From Myxococcus llanfairpwllgwyngyllgogerychwyrndrobwllllantysiliogogogochensis (GTDB lineage: Bacteria; Myxococcota; Myxococcia; Myxococcales; Myxococcaceae): 64,000 nucleotides of DNA. Shown in pieces: positions 43,262 through 51,585 of the stretch. The stretch spans positions 1 through 64,000 of the forward strand of contig NZ_VIFM01000002.1 of assembly GCF_006636215.1 (NCBI RefSeq), in the 5' to 3' direction. Below the pieces are notes generated by a model. It saw only the letters and a program-made list of their open reading frames with translations. It was not told where the DNA came from and did no database searches. How positions within the stretch are numbered: position 1 is the first letter of the stretch; each line of letters starts with the position of its first letter. Both the position numbers and the translations under genes were made by a program.

Positions 43262-44224
43262 ATGCGCACCCTCCTGCTGACCCGCTCCGATGTGTCTCGC
43301 AATCTCCAGGCGCTCACCCTGCTGGAGGATTTGCGAGAGTCCTTCCGCACCGACGCCCTGGCACGCACCGTGGCTCCCCAGCGCGTGCGCGCGTCGCTGC
43401 ACGCCGAAGGCACCGTGATGGCGCTCCTCCCCGGCTGTCTGCCCGGCATCCCCGCGTACACGGTGAAGGTGCACGCGAAGTTCCCTTCGAGCACGCCGGC
43501 CATCCAGGGCGTGCTGCACCTGAATGACCTGGCCACCGGCGAGCTGCTCGCGGTGATGGACTCCGGACACCTGACGGCGGTGCGCACGGGGGTGATGGGC
43601 GCGTTGGCGGCGGACGTGCTGGCGCGGCCGGACGCGAGCCGGGTGGCCATCATTGGCGCGGGCGCGCAGGCGGTGATGCAACTCAAGTCGCTGCGCCTGG
43701 TGCGCTCGCTGTCCCACGTGCGGGTCTACGACACGGACCCCACGCGCTCCTTCGCCTTCGCCACGCGGATGTACAAGGAGCTGAACCTGCCGGTGCGGCC
43801 CGAGGACTCCGTGGCGGACGCGGTGGCGGACGCGGACATCGTCATCGCTGCGACGTGGAGCCGGCAGCCCTTCCTCCACCCCGGCATGGTGCGACCGGGC
43901 ACGCACGTCACCACGCTGGGCGCGGACGAGCCGGGCAAGGCGGAGGTCTCCGCGGAGCTGCTTCGACAGGCGCGCTTCATCTGCGACCACCGGGGCCTGT
44001 CCGTCGCCAGTGGGGCCGTGGGCAACGTGGGGCTGGGCGAGGACGCCATCCACGCGGAGCTGGGCGAGGTGATTGCCGGGCTGAAACCCGGCAGGACGTC
44101 TCCAGCGGAGGTGACGGTGTTCGGCGCGATGGGGCTGCCCTTCCAGGACCTGGCGGCCGCGTGGCACGTGTATCAAGCCGCGCGGGGTGATGACGCCATC
44201 CAGGGCATGGACTTCAGCGCATGA
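43262..44224 (+). CDS. Ornithine cyclodeaminase / mu-crystallin family protein
   Basis: 320 residues, typical family length. NAD(P)-binding Rossmann motif RVAIIGAGAQAVMQLKSLRLVRSL, catalytic-loop region VMDSGHLTAVRTGVMGALAADVLA, substrate region AYTVKVHAKFPSSTPAIQG with the conserved Lys, and ADIVIAATWSRQPFLHPGMVRPGTHVTTLGADEPGKAEVS. Members include ornithine cyclodeaminase, alanine dehydrogenase and ketimine reductases; the exact substrate cannot be told. The ATG at 43262 follows a purine-rich stretch (GGGTGAGTGGCAG). The stop overlaps the start of the transporter gene (ATGA at 44221-44224), so enzyme and transporter are coupled and may handle the same amino acid or imine. Confidence 0.92.
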   Translation: MRTLLLTRSDVSRNLQALTLLEDLRESFRTDALARTVAPQRVRASLHAEGTVMALLPGCLPGIPAYTVKVHAKFPSSTPAIQGVLHLNDLATGELLAVMDSGHLTAVRTGVMGALAADVLARPDASRVAIIGAGAQAVMQLKSLRLVRSLSHVRVYDTDPTRSFAFATRMYKELNLPVRPEDSVADAVADADIVIAATWSRQPFLHPGMVRPGTHVTTLGADEPGKAEVSAELLRQARFICDHRGLSVASGAVGNVGLGEDAIHAELGEVIAGLKPGRTSPAEVTVFGAMGLPFQDLAAAWHVYQAARGDDAIQGMDFSA

Positions 44225-45588
44225 GGGTCTGGGACTCGCTCATGTCGCGGCTGGGTCTCACGCGGCCGGAGCTGCGCGCGTGGGCGATGTACGACTGGGC
44301 GAACTCCGCCTACGTCACCACCGTCATCGCGGTGGTGTTTCCCATCTACTACGCCTCCGTCGCGTCGAAGGGGCTGGAGCGCGAGGTGGCCACGGGCCGC
44401 TTCGCCGCCGTCACGGCCGTGGCGCTGGGCACGGTGGCGGTGTTGTCGCCCGTCCTCGGCGCGCTGAGCGACAGGGCGGGCCGACTCAAGGCGCTCCTGG
44501 GTGGCTTCCTCGCCTTGGGGTTGCTGGCCACGGTGGGGTTGGCCGGCGTGGGGCCCGGTGACTGGGCCTGGGCGCTGGTGTGCTTCGGTCTGGGCAACGT
44601 GGGGGTGACGGGCAGCATCGTCTTCTCCGACGCGTTGCTGCGACACATCGCCAGGGACGAGGAGCTGGACCGGGTGTCCACCGCGGGCTACGCGCTGGGC
44701 TATCTGGGGGGCGGGCTGCTGTTGGCCGCGCAGCTCGTGTTGCTGGTGAAGCCCGGCTGGTTCGGGCTGCCGGACGCGGCGGCGGCCTCGCGCGTGTCCT
44801 TCGTGACGGTGGCGCTGTGGTGGGGCGCGTTCTCGGTGCCGCTGTTCCTGCGCGTCCCCGAGCCTCGGCCCCCGAGCGGCGCGCCCCTGCCCCGGCTGTC
44901 GCTCACCGGCGTCTTCTCGCAGCTCGCGGAGACGCTGCGGGCGCTGCGGCAATACCGGCAGGCCCTGCTGCTGCTGGTGGCGTATCTGCTCTACAGCGAT
45001 GGCATTGGCACCATCATCCGGCTGTCCACGCTGTATGGGACGGAGCTGGGCATTGGCCAGGGTGCGTTGATGGGGGCGCTCCTGATGACGCAGGCGGTGG
45101 GCGTGCCCTGCGCGGTGTTGTTCGGCAAGGCGGCGTCGCGGGTAGGCTCGAAGCCGGCGCTGATGTTCGCGCTGGCGGTGTACGTGGTGGTGACGTTCCT
45201 GGGCTACTTCATGAGCTCGCCCGTGCACTTCTTCGCGCTGGCGCTGCTGGTGGGCATGGTGCAGGGCGGGAGCCAGGCGCTGAGCCGCTCGCTGTTCGCG
45301 CAGATGATTCCGCGTCACCGCGCCGCGGAGATGTTCGGCCTGTTCAGCGTCTTCGAGAAGGTGACGGCGGTGGCGGGCCCGCTGGTGTTCGCGGCCACGG
45401 TGGAGCTGACGGGCTCCAGTCGCCTGGCGGTGCTGTCGCTGCTCGGCTTCTTCGGCGCGGGCGCGGCGGTGCTGTGGCGCGTGGACGTGGAGGCAGGCAA
45501 GCGCGCCGCGCGCGAGGACGACGCCCGCGCGGGGTGGAATGATGCTCCGCTGACGACCGCCGCTCCCGGGGCCGCGCGCGCGGACTAG
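44221..45588 (+). CDS. MFS transporter, UMF1/Atg22-like
   Basis: 455 residues, about 12 hydrophobic segments. The UMF1/Atg22 signature is at the start: LRAWAMYDWANSAYVTTVIAVVFPIYY, followed by VLSPVLGALSDRAGRLK (the MFS loop 2-3 motif) and GSQALSRSLFAQMIPRHRAAEMFGLFSVFEKVTAVAGPL, a conserved late-loop motif of this group. Atg22 exports amino acids from the yeast vacuole; bacterial members are uncharacterised. Overlap with the OCD-family gene by four bases supports a shared amino-acid-related role (inference). The C-terminal 40 residues are charged and disordered. Ends 3 bases before the convergent PRC-barrel-like gene. Confidence 0.93.
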   Translation: MRVWDSLMSRLGLTRPELRAWAMYDWANSAYVTTVIAVVFPIYYASVASKGLEREVATGRFAAVTAVALGTVAVLSPVLGALSDRAGRLKALLGGFLALGLLATVGLAGVGPGDWAWALVCFGLGNVGVTGSIVFSDALLRHIARDEELDRVSTAGYALGYLGGGLLLAAQLVLLVKPGWFGLPDAAAASRVSFVTVALWWGAFSVPLFLRVPEPRPPSGAPLPRLSLTGVFSQLAETLRALRQYRQALLLLVAYLLYSDGIGTIIRLSTLYGTELGIGQGALMGALLMTQAVGVPCAVLFGKAASRVGSKPALMFALAVYVVVTFLGYFMSSPVHFFALALLVGMVQGGSQALSRSLFAQMIPRHRAAEMFGLFSVFEKVTAVAGPLVFAATVELTGSSRLAVLSLLGFFGAGAAVLWRVDVEAGKRAAREDDARAGWNDAPLTTAAPGAARAD

Positions 45589-45591
45589 CGC

Positions 45592-45834
45592 TCAGTGCTC
45601 GACGGGGGGCACCTCTCGGGGGGCGGAGAAGAGGCTGTCGCGTCCATGGCGCAGCACCACTTCTCCGTGGAGGACCTCTGTCACATCGTCGAAGGACACC
45701 GCGAAGTCATGGCGGCGCAGCAGGCCCTTCTCCACGATGAGCTCCTTTTCCGTGATGTCGATGATGCGGCCGATGGTGTGGCCATCATTGCCGCGGACCT
45801 TCATTCCCTTCTGAATCTCGGCTCGGCTGAACAT
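45592..45834 (-). CDS. Small DUF2171/PRC-barrel-like protein
   Basis: 80 residues. The pattern IQKGMKVRGNDGHTIGRIIDITEKELIVEKG matches the DUF2171/PRC-barrel style: a short beta-barrel with the GxxV/IG turn seen in RimM- and photosynthetic reaction-centre-like PRC domains. Function unknown; stress-linked in some bacteria. ATG at 45834 has GGAGCTCCC-type weak purines only. Monocistronic, convergent with the UMF1 transporter, divergent from the GH15 gene. Confidence 0.8.
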   Translation of the reverse strand: MFSRAEIQKGMKVRGNDGHTIGRIIDITEKELIVEKGLLRRHDFAVSFDDVTEVLHGEVVLRHGRDSLFSAPREVPPVEH

Positions 45835-46145
45835 GGGAGCTCCCTGGGGGCGTGGGAGAAGCCCCTCGTGGCCAAGCTGGAGAGGGACCTCGCCGGGTGC
45901 AACGCCCGCACGGTGAGACGGCCCCTCGGAGGCTTTGCGGGAGACGGCTACCCCCGCGACTCGGCGCCCGGGCGTGCGGGTGATGTTTCAGTCGACAGGG
46001 ATGTTTCATAGGAGGCAGGCGACCGACGCGGTGAGTCCGGGAATGGGCTGAAGCCTGGTTGCACCCGCGCCCGCGCGTCCCCATCGGTGTGAGGAGGTCT
46101 GTCTCCAGGACTGAAACAAGCGAGCCTTCCGGGAAGGAAGCGTGG
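45835..46145. other. Divergent intergenic region, DUF2171 / GH15
   Basis: 311 bases with no supported gene. It contains the direct repeat GATGTTTCA at 45982-45990 and 46000-46008 (18-base period) and an inverted copy of its core (TGAAAC) at 46112-46117. These are the only regular elements seen and may be regulatory. Confidence 0.5.
45982..46008 (+). promoter_or_regulatory. Direct repeat GATGTTTCA x2
   Basis: Two identical 9-mers with starts 18 bases apart in an otherwise GC-rich divergent intergenic region. A third core copy lies inverted at 46112. A regulator-binding role is inferred only from repetition and place. Confidence 0.35.
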
Positions 46146-48077
46146 ATGCGACGCATCGCCGACTATGCCCTCCTGGGTGACTGTCATTCCGCGGCGCTGG
46201 TGGGACGGGACGGCTCCATCGACTGGGCCTGCTTCCCGCGCTTCGACGCGCCCGCTGTCTTCTGCCGCATCCTGGACGCGCGGCGGGGCGGCAGCTTCGG
46301 CGTGTCACCCGAGGGCCCCTTCACCGCCACGCGCGCCTACGTGGAGGACACCAACGTCCTGGCCACCACCTTCACCACGTCGCGTGGCGTGCTGGAGGTG
46401 GTGGACTGCATGCCGGTGTCGCCCGGGGCGTCGGGCGGAACGAGCGTGAGCACGCGTCACGCGCTGTTGCGGCGCGTGCGGTGTCTCGACGGCGAGGTCC
46501 GGGTGCGCGCGGTGGTGGCCCCGCGCTTCGAGTATGGCGCCTTCGTCCCTCGCGTGCGGCTGACGTCATGGCGCACCGCGGAGGTCGTCGGCGGCGCGGA
46601 CGCGCTGTGGATTGCCGCCACGCATCCGCTCATGGCCCATGAGTCCGCCCTGCGCGCCCGCTGGACGCTGCGCGCGGGAGACGAGGCGTGGATTGAAGCC
46701 GCGTGGACGCCGTCCTTCGTCGAGCGGGTTCCCACGGACGCGCCGGGCCCCGCAGACTTCCGTCGCCGCCTGGAGGACACGCTCACCTTCTGGCGGACGT
46801 GGATTGGCCGCTGCGAATACACGGGCGAGCACGCGAGGGCGGTGCGGCGCTCGGCGCTCACGCTGAAGGCCCTGACGTACGCGCCCACCGGGGCGCTCGT
46901 GGCCGCGCCCACCACTTCGCTGCCCGAGGAACTCGGGGGCTCGCGCAACTGGGACTATCGCTTCACCTGGTTGCGGGATGCGTCGCTGACGCTCATCTCG
47001 CTCCTGGTGCTGGGCTACCGCGAAGAGGCGGATGCCTTCCGGTACTGGCTGCGGCGCACCAGCGCGGGGCGCGCGGAGGACGTGCAAATCATGTACGGCA
47101 TCCAGGGCCATCGCCTGATGCCCGAGGTGGAGCTGAGCCACCTGTCCGGACACGCGGGCTCGCGCCCGGTGCGCATCGGCAATGGCGCGGTGAAGCAGCT
47201 CCAGCTCGACGTGCCGGGAGAATTGCTGGAGGCGACGTGGCTGTATGCGCGCGCGGGCGGGCCGGTGACGCCGAGCAACTGGGCCTTCCTCTCCGGACTC
47301 GTGGAAGAGGTGTGCCGACGCTGGCGACTGCCGGACCAGGGGCTGTGGGAGATGCGGGACGCGCCTCGACACTTCATCCACTCGAAGCTCTTGTGCTGGG
47401 TGGCGCTGGACAGGGGGTTGCGACTGGCGCGGGAGCGAGGACTGCCGGTGCCGCTGGTGCGCTGGGCTCGGGAGCGCGAGGCCTTGCGTCGCTACCTGAT
47501 GGAGTGCGCGGCGGACGGCTGGTTTCCGCAGTCGCGGGGCTCGGACGTGGCGGATGCTTCCACGCTGCTGGTGCCGGCCCTGGGCTTCCTTCCCCTGGCG
47601 CATCCGCTGGTGCGCGGCACGGTGCGGCGAGTGCGCGAGCGGCTGGAGTCCGGTGGCCTGCTGTACCGCTACCTCGCGCCGGACGGACTGTCGGGCGGAG
47701 AGGGCGCCTTCCTGCTGTGCTCCTTCTGGTTGGTGGATGTGCTGGCCCATGAGGGACGGCGGGAGGACGCGGAGGTGCTGCTGTCGCGGCTCTTGGGACT
47801 GGCCAACGACGTGGGGCTGTACGCGGAGGAGGCCGTCCCGCTCACCGGCGAGGCGCTGGGAAACTTCCCCCAGGCCTTCACGCACATGGCGCTGGTGTCT
47901 TCCTGCGCGCAGCTCTCCGCGGTCCATGCGCTGGAGCAGCGGCGCCCGCCCGAGCAACCTCGGGACTTCGCGGCCGTGGCCCTGGAGCACCTCCTGGAGT
48001 CCCGGGGCAGGCTGGGGCGGGAGGCCGCCGCGGCGTTGCCCTGGCCGCTCGAGCCAGACGCGGTGGCCACCCACTGA
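46146..48077 (+). CDS. Glycoside hydrolase family 15 (glucoamylase/trehalase-type)
   Basis: 643 residues. N-terminal GH15 beta-sandwich starting IADYALLGDCHSAALVGRDGSIDWACFPRFDAPAVFCRIL (the classical opening of bacterial GH15 trehalase/glucoamylase proteins), then an (alpha/alpha)6 barrel with the signature LGGSRNWDYRFTWLRDASLTLISLLVLGYREEADAF, GIQGHRLMPEVELSHLSGHAGSRPVRIGNGA and GNFPQAFTHMALV near the end. Such enzymes hydrolyse trehalose or maltooligosaccharides from the non-reducing end; members of this length without a signal peptide are often trehalases. The ATG at 46146 has GGAAGGAAG upstream. The next gene starts 100 bases downstream. Confidence 0.93.
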   Translation: MRRIADYALLGDCHSAALVGRDGSIDWACFPRFDAPAVFCRILDARRGGSFGVSPEGPFTATRAYVEDTNVLATTFTTSRGVLEVVDCMPVSPGASGGTSVSTRHALLRRVRCLDGEVRVRAVVAPRFEYGAFVPRVRLTSWRTAEVVGGADALWIAATHPLMAHESALRARWTLRAGDEAWIEAAWTPSFVERVPTDAPGPADFRRRLEDTLTFWRTWIGRCEYTGEHARAVRRSALTLKALTYAPTGALVAAPTTSLPEELGGSRNWDYRFTWLRDASLTLISLLVLGYREEADAFRYWLRRTSAGRAEDVQIMYGIQGHRLMPEVELSHLSGHAGSRPVRIGNGAVKQLQLDVPGELLEATWLYARAGGPVTPSNWAFLSGLVEEVCRRWRLPDQGLWEMRDAPRHFIHSKLLCWVALDRGLRLARERGLPVPLVRWAREREALRRYLMECAADGWFPQSRGSDVADASTLLVPALGFLPLAHPLVRGTVRRVRERLESGGLLYRYLAPDGLSGGEGAFLLCSFWLVDVLAHEGRREDAEVLLSRLLGLANDVGLYAEEAVPLTGEALGNFPQAFTHMALVSSCAQLSAVHALEQRRPPEQPRDFAAVALEHLLESRGRLGREAAAALPWPLEPDAVATH

Positions 48078-48177
48078 AGAGGGCGCTTGTCCGGACGCCC
48101 GCATGGCATCCGAGCGGAGAGGTCAGGCCCGTGGTCGCTCGCCGGAGCGTGTCCATCTTCGCCCTGGGGAGGTGCGC

Positions 48178-48471
48178 ATGGTCGTCGGCTTCATGGCATC
48201 GCGAACGGGGCGTTGGCTGCGAATCGTGACGGGCTCCTGTCTGGTGCTGGGCGGGTTGCGTACCGGGACGGCCCGGGGCGCCGCGGTGGCCCTGCTGGGC
48301 CTGGGACCCCTGGTCGCCGCATCACTGGACCTGGTGTTGCTGGGGCCCCTCTTCGGGCTTCCCATGCGCGGCTCGGACATCCGCCGCGAGCTGGGCGTCA
48401 CGGGAGAGGCCTCGCTGCTCAACGGCCACCGGCGCGCGTCCTCGCGCTGCGTCTCGATGACGCTCCACTGA
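48178..48471 (+). CDS. Small DUF2892-like membrane protein
   Basis: 97 residues from an ATG at 48178 with GGGGAGG at ideal distance. Two hydrophobic segments (TGSCLVLGGLRTGTARGAAVALLGLGPLVAASLDLVLLGPLFGL region) separated by a short loop match the DUF2892 (YgaP-type inner membrane) pattern in which a G-x-x-P-L turn precedes a C/F-P-L-x-x-L ending; here PLVAASLDLVLLGPLFGLPM lacks the usual cysteine. The C-terminus is polar. Function unknown. Followed by a hairpin at 48483-48505 before a convergent gene. Confidence 0.65.
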   Translation: MVVGFMASRTGRWLRIVTGSCLVLGGLRTGTARGAAVALLGLGPLVAASLDLVLLGPLFGLPMRGSDIRRELGVTGEASLLNGHRRASSRCVSMTLH

Positions 48472-48482
48472 CGATCGGCCCG

Positions 48483-48505
48483 CGCGCCGTCACGGTGACG
48501 GCGCG
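48483..48505. terminator. Palindromic hairpin between convergent genes
   Basis: CGCGCCGTCAC-G-GTGACGGCGCG, an 11-bp near-perfect palindrome between the ends of the DUF2892-like gene (48471) and the lipoprotein gene (48515). Probably a bidirectional terminator; no T-tract. Confidence 0.55.
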
Positions 48506-48514
48506 TGGGGGCGC

Positions 48515-49240
48515 TCAGCTCTTTCCCACCCGGAAGGGGATGTCGAGCGTCCCCAACGACTCGCCGCTGTTCGCGTCCACGGGCCGCGCCTGGAGCATGA
48601 CGCCGTTCTCCCGGCCGGTGACGACCTGGAAGTAGATGAAGCCCTGCACGGTGCCGCCGTCCGCCAGCGTGCCCTCGGGCAGGGCCTTCTGGAGCATGTC
48701 CCGCGTGGGCAGGGGCTCCTCGCATTGATACGTCGTGTAGGGCCCCGGGTAGTACGGGCCATAATATGGGTAGAAGGGACTGCCCCACGCGCCTCGCGGT
48801 CCGTAGCTCCAGCTGCCGGTGCGCCATGCGGGCCCCGCGCCGATGTACACCGCGCCGCTCCCCGAGCCTCCCGTGCCCTCCAGTGTCCCCTCCACCGACG
48901 AGGACGACGCCACCGGCTGTCGCAGGGTGAAGGGTGGCAGCGCGGAGTAGCTGAAGCGCGACTCCGTGCCGACGAGCGAGAAGTCCTCGTAGCGGATGCG
49001 CAGCGTCCTGCCGCTCTGGTTCTCCAGTCGTACGTAGACGGGCGTGAGGGCGCGCTCCAGGTTGGAGGGGCTGCCCTTCCACGCGGCGCCATCCGCCACC
49101 AAGGTCACCCCCGAGGACTCCGCGACGGCGGTGTCCTTGTCTCCCTGGAGGACCTGGGCCTCCATCGAGGGTTTCAGATTCGATTCAGTGACACAGCCTG
49201 CCGCCAGCAACATCGCGGCGACGGGCACGAGCGAGCGCAT
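48515..49240 (-). CDS. Lipoprotein with Gly/Tyr/Pro-rich insert
   Basis: 241 residues. Lipobox LAAGC in MRSLVPVAAMLLAAGCVTES; ATG at 49240 with AGGAGG at ideal distance. The protein has an immunoglobulin-like beta pattern (LERALTPVYVRLENQSGRTLRIRYEDFSLVG), a Ser/Gly linker, then an insert rich in Gly, Tyr and Pro (FYPYYGPYYPGPYTTY), and ends with GFIYFQVVTGRENGVMLQARPVDANSGESLGTLDIPFRVG. The beginning of the mature domain resembles DUF4352-like extracytoplasmic modules. Function unknown. The next gene on the same strand ends upstream at 49337. Confidence 0.8.
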   Translation of the reverse strand: MRSLVPVAAMLLAAGCVTESNLKPSMEAQVLQGDKDTAVAESSGVTLVADGAAWKGSPSNLERALTPVYVRLENQSGRTLRIRYEDFSLVGTESRFSYSALPPFTLRQPVASSSSVEGTLEGTGGSGSGAVYIGAGPAWRTGSWSYGPRGAWGSPFYPYYGPYYPGPYTTYQCEEPLPTRDMLQKALPEGTLADGGTVQGFIYFQVVTGRENGVMLQARPVDANSGESLGTLDIPFRVGKS

Positions 49241-49336
49241 GAGATGCCTCCTTCTGTTCGAAGGTAGGCAGCGGCAAGGCACGCCGAGCACGCGTGAGCG
49301 GCGCCACCCCGGCGCGTCGCCAGGGGGCGCGGGGCC

Positions 49337-50263
49337 TCACTGTTCGGCAGGCGGGGTGACCTCGGCGGCGGCGTGCGGCCAGGCGGGCGAGGTGAGCGCG
49401 CTCCAGTCCTGACGCCGCGCCCAGTCCTCGAAGGTGTGCCAGCGCAGGTCCGGATAGCTGTGGCGCAGCGTGAGGATGTCCGCGTGGTAGCCCACCCGGT
49501 CCAACCACTCGTACATGGCGGCCAGGTCCTCGCTGCGCTCGCGGATGAAGTCCAGCGGGAGCTGCTCGAAGTGGATGCGATGGCCACTCACCATCGACAG
49601 GAGGCCCGCCGCCTGCTGGCCCGTCACCTCGTCCGACGCCACGTCGATGCGCTGGTCCGCGTGGCGCTCCGCGTCCTCCATCACCCGCGTCGCGAAGGCG
49701 GCCAGGTCGTCCGTCGTCACCATCTGCAACCCGCGTGAGGGGGGCAGCCCGAAGGCGAGCACTCCCGCCCTCAGTCCCTCCTCGAACATGGGGCTGGTGA
49801 AGTTCTCCATGAAGAACGTGGGCCCCAGGATGGTGAAGGGCAGGCCACTGCGGCGCACGTGCAGCTCCACCCGGTGCTTGCTGTCGAAGTGGGGGATGCC
49901 CGTCAGCCGGTCCGCTCCCGCCACCGACGCGTAGACCAGGTGCTTCACCTCGGCGAGCCGCGCGGCGTCCACCTGGTTCATGCCGTGGCGTATCTCCGCC
50001 TCGACACCTGATTCGAAGGGCGTGGCCATGGCGTAGAACGCATCCACGCCGCTGGCGGCCCGGGCGAGCGTGTCCACGTCGTCGAAGTCGCCCACGGACA
50101 GCTCGGCACCCAGGGACTCCAGCGCGCGCGCGGAAGGGGAGTTGGATTGGCGGACATAGGCCACGACGCGGTGTCCCCGGTGAAGGAGGTAGCGCGCCAC
50201 GGCGCCGCCCTGCCGACCGGTGGCGCCTGTGACGAGCACGGAAAGGGAGTGAGCCCTGGGCAT
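49337..50263 (-). CDS. NmrA-family NAD(P)-binding protein
   Basis: 308 residues. An atypical short-chain dehydrogenase: VLVTGATGRQGGAVARYLLHRGHRVVAYVR is the dinucleotide motif (GxxGxxG), followed by GAELSVGDFDDVDTLARAASGVDAFYAMATP, VKHLVYASVAGAD and FTILGPTFFMENF, all usual in NmrA-like proteins. Members are redox sensors or reductases of small molecules; the catalytic Tyr-x3-Lys of classical SDRs is not clear here, favouring a sensor or an atypical reductase. Divergent from the coiled-coil gene at 50461. Confidence 0.9.
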   Translation of the reverse strand: MPRAHSLSVLVTGATGRQGGAVARYLLHRGHRVVAYVRQSNSPSARALESLGAELSVGDFDDVDTLARAASGVDAFYAMATPFESGVEAEIRHGMNQVDAARLAEVKHLVYASVAGADRLTGIPHFDSKHRVELHVRRSGLPFTILGPTFFMENFTSPMFEEGLRAGVLAFGLPPSRGLQMVTTDDLAAFATRVMEDAERHADQRIDVASDEVTGQQAAGLLSMVSGHRIHFEQLPLDFIRERSEDLAAMYEWLDRVGYHADILTLRHSYPDLRWHTFEDWARRQDWSALTSPAWPHAAAEVTPPAEQ

Positions 50264-50460
50264 GTGTGAACCTCACGACAGACAGGTCTGCTGGATGTCG
50301 GGAAGTTGGGGACGATGGGTGGGTCTGGCGAGCGTGGGAAAGGAGCCGCCCGTGCCCACGGCCGGGCCCGCCGGGCAGGGGGGCAGGCGGGCCCTGGACG
50401 TATCCGCCGTGAAGTCCTCGCCCCGTGTGCCCCTCGCGCGTGCCATGTTCCCGCTCGCCC

Positions 50461-51066
50461 ATGAGCAAGCGAGACAAACCGCAGGACTCCGAGCTGGTCG
50501 AGGCCGCCCGCTCCCTGGACGAGGGACTGGAGCGATTCGAGGCCCTGGCCCAACAACTCCAGGACGCGCCCCTCCAGGCGGAGAAACACCTGGAGCGAGC
50601 CTCCGCCACCTTGAAGGCCCTGGCCGACATGGACGAGCAGTTGCGGGCCCGGGTCAGCGCCCTGGTGGGCGCCATCTCCCAGGTGCGTGACAGGCAGCAG
50701 GCCCAGGCCGAGGCCGTGCACGTGCGCGCGCAGGAACTCCAGGCGCGCACCGAGACCTTCAAGGACCTGCTGGTGCGCTACGGCGGCCTGGGGCAGAGCG
50801 CGGCGGAGCTCAACGTGCGGATGCAGGAGTTCGCCACGCAGCGCCAGAACGCGAAGACGCCGGAGGAGCAGGCCGCGCTGGCCGTGACGTTCCAGTCCCT
50901 GCAGGACCGCATGTCCGAGGTGGCGGACGAGGCCCAGTCGTTGAGCCAGGCCGCGGAGCAGAGCGAGTTCAACGACATCGCGCGGCAGGCGGACTCCCTG
51001 CGTCAGCAGTTGCTGGCCGCGCGCAACAAGATGACGTTGCTCCAGAAGAGCTTCAACGGCGGCTGA
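50461..51066 (+). CDS. Coiled-coil protein of unknown function
   Basis: 201 residues, almost entirely predicted coiled coil: heptad-like patterns of Leu/Ala/Val with Gln, Glu and Arg throughout (for example DEGLERFEALAQQLQDAPL, RQQAQAEAVHVRAQELQ, QSLSQAAEQSEFNDIARQ). No signal peptide, no cysteines, few aromatics. Such small cytoplasmic coiled coils in myxobacteria are often scaffold or motility/cytoskeleton partners, but nothing in the sequence identifies which. ATG at 50461. Converges with the DUF2203 gene, 14 bases apart. Confidence 0.8.
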   Translation: MSKRDKPQDSELVEAARSLDEGLERFEALAQQLQDAPLQAEKHLERASATLKALADMDEQLRARVSALVGAISQVRDRQQAQAEAVHVRAQELQARTETFKDLLVRYGGLGQSAAELNVRMQEFATQRQNAKTPEEQAALAVTFQSLQDRMSEVADEAQSLSQAAEQSEFNDIARQADSLRQQLLAARNKMTLLQKSFNGG

Positions 51067-51080
51067 GCCGAGGGTGTGGC

Positions 51081-51482
51081 TCAACTGAGGTACGTGGGGG
51101 CGAACTCGTCCGGACTGTCGATGGGACGTCGCCCCGAGAAGCCGTCGTACATGCCATGCCAGTGCGAGACGGCGGCCTCTCCGATGCGCCAGCACAGGTA
51201 CACCGGTTCGTCACCGCGGTGGGCTCGGAAGTCGACGAGCCCCTGCGCGCCTTTGATTTCCAGGCCCATCTCGTGGAAGTGGTGCAGCTCGGTGCGGACC
51301 CTCTCCAGCAGGGCATCGCGCTCCTCGCGCAGCGCCTCCTGATTGGACAGGGCCTTGCCCTCGGGGGTGCCCAGCGTCTCCACGAGCTGTTGCACGCGCT
51401 CCACCCACGGGCGGATGTGCTCGAAGGTGCGGCTCAGCAGGGGCACCAGTCGGTTGGCTTCGTCGACGCTGAAGTAGCGCAT
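51081..51482 (-). CDS. DUF2203 family protein
   Basis: 133 residues. The family pattern is clear: MRYFSVDEANRLVPLLSRTFEHIRPWVERVQQL at the start, LHHFHEMGLEIKGAQGLVDFRAHRGDEPVYLCWRIGEAAVSHWHGMYDGFSGRRPI at the end, with conserved G-V/L-VDF and W-H. A helical N-terminal half and a compact C-terminal half. No function is known for the family. A longer reading of this frame to 52355 is a shadow of the next gene; the ATG at 51482 is the natural start. 103 bases downstream of the SprT-like gene on the same strand. Confidence 0.9.
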   Translation of the reverse strand: MRYFSVDEANRLVPLLSRTFEHIRPWVERVQQLVETLGTPEGKALSNQEALREERDALLERVRTELHHFHEMGLEIKGAQGLVDFRAHRGDEPVYLCWRIGEAAVSHWHGMYDGFSGRRPIDSPDEFAPTYLS

Positions 51483-51585
51483 GGCCGTGGAGCATGCAGG
51501 GGTCTGCCTCGCCGCCGCCATCGCTCGTTTTCCGGAGCGCGGACAACCGCACGGAGTCGGCGGGCGTGTGGAGACGTGTCGACGC

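Noticed and set aside
43047-43280. Small open frame upstream of the OCD-family gene
   Set aside because: Ser/Pro/Arg-rich, overlaps the real start and has no ribosome site.
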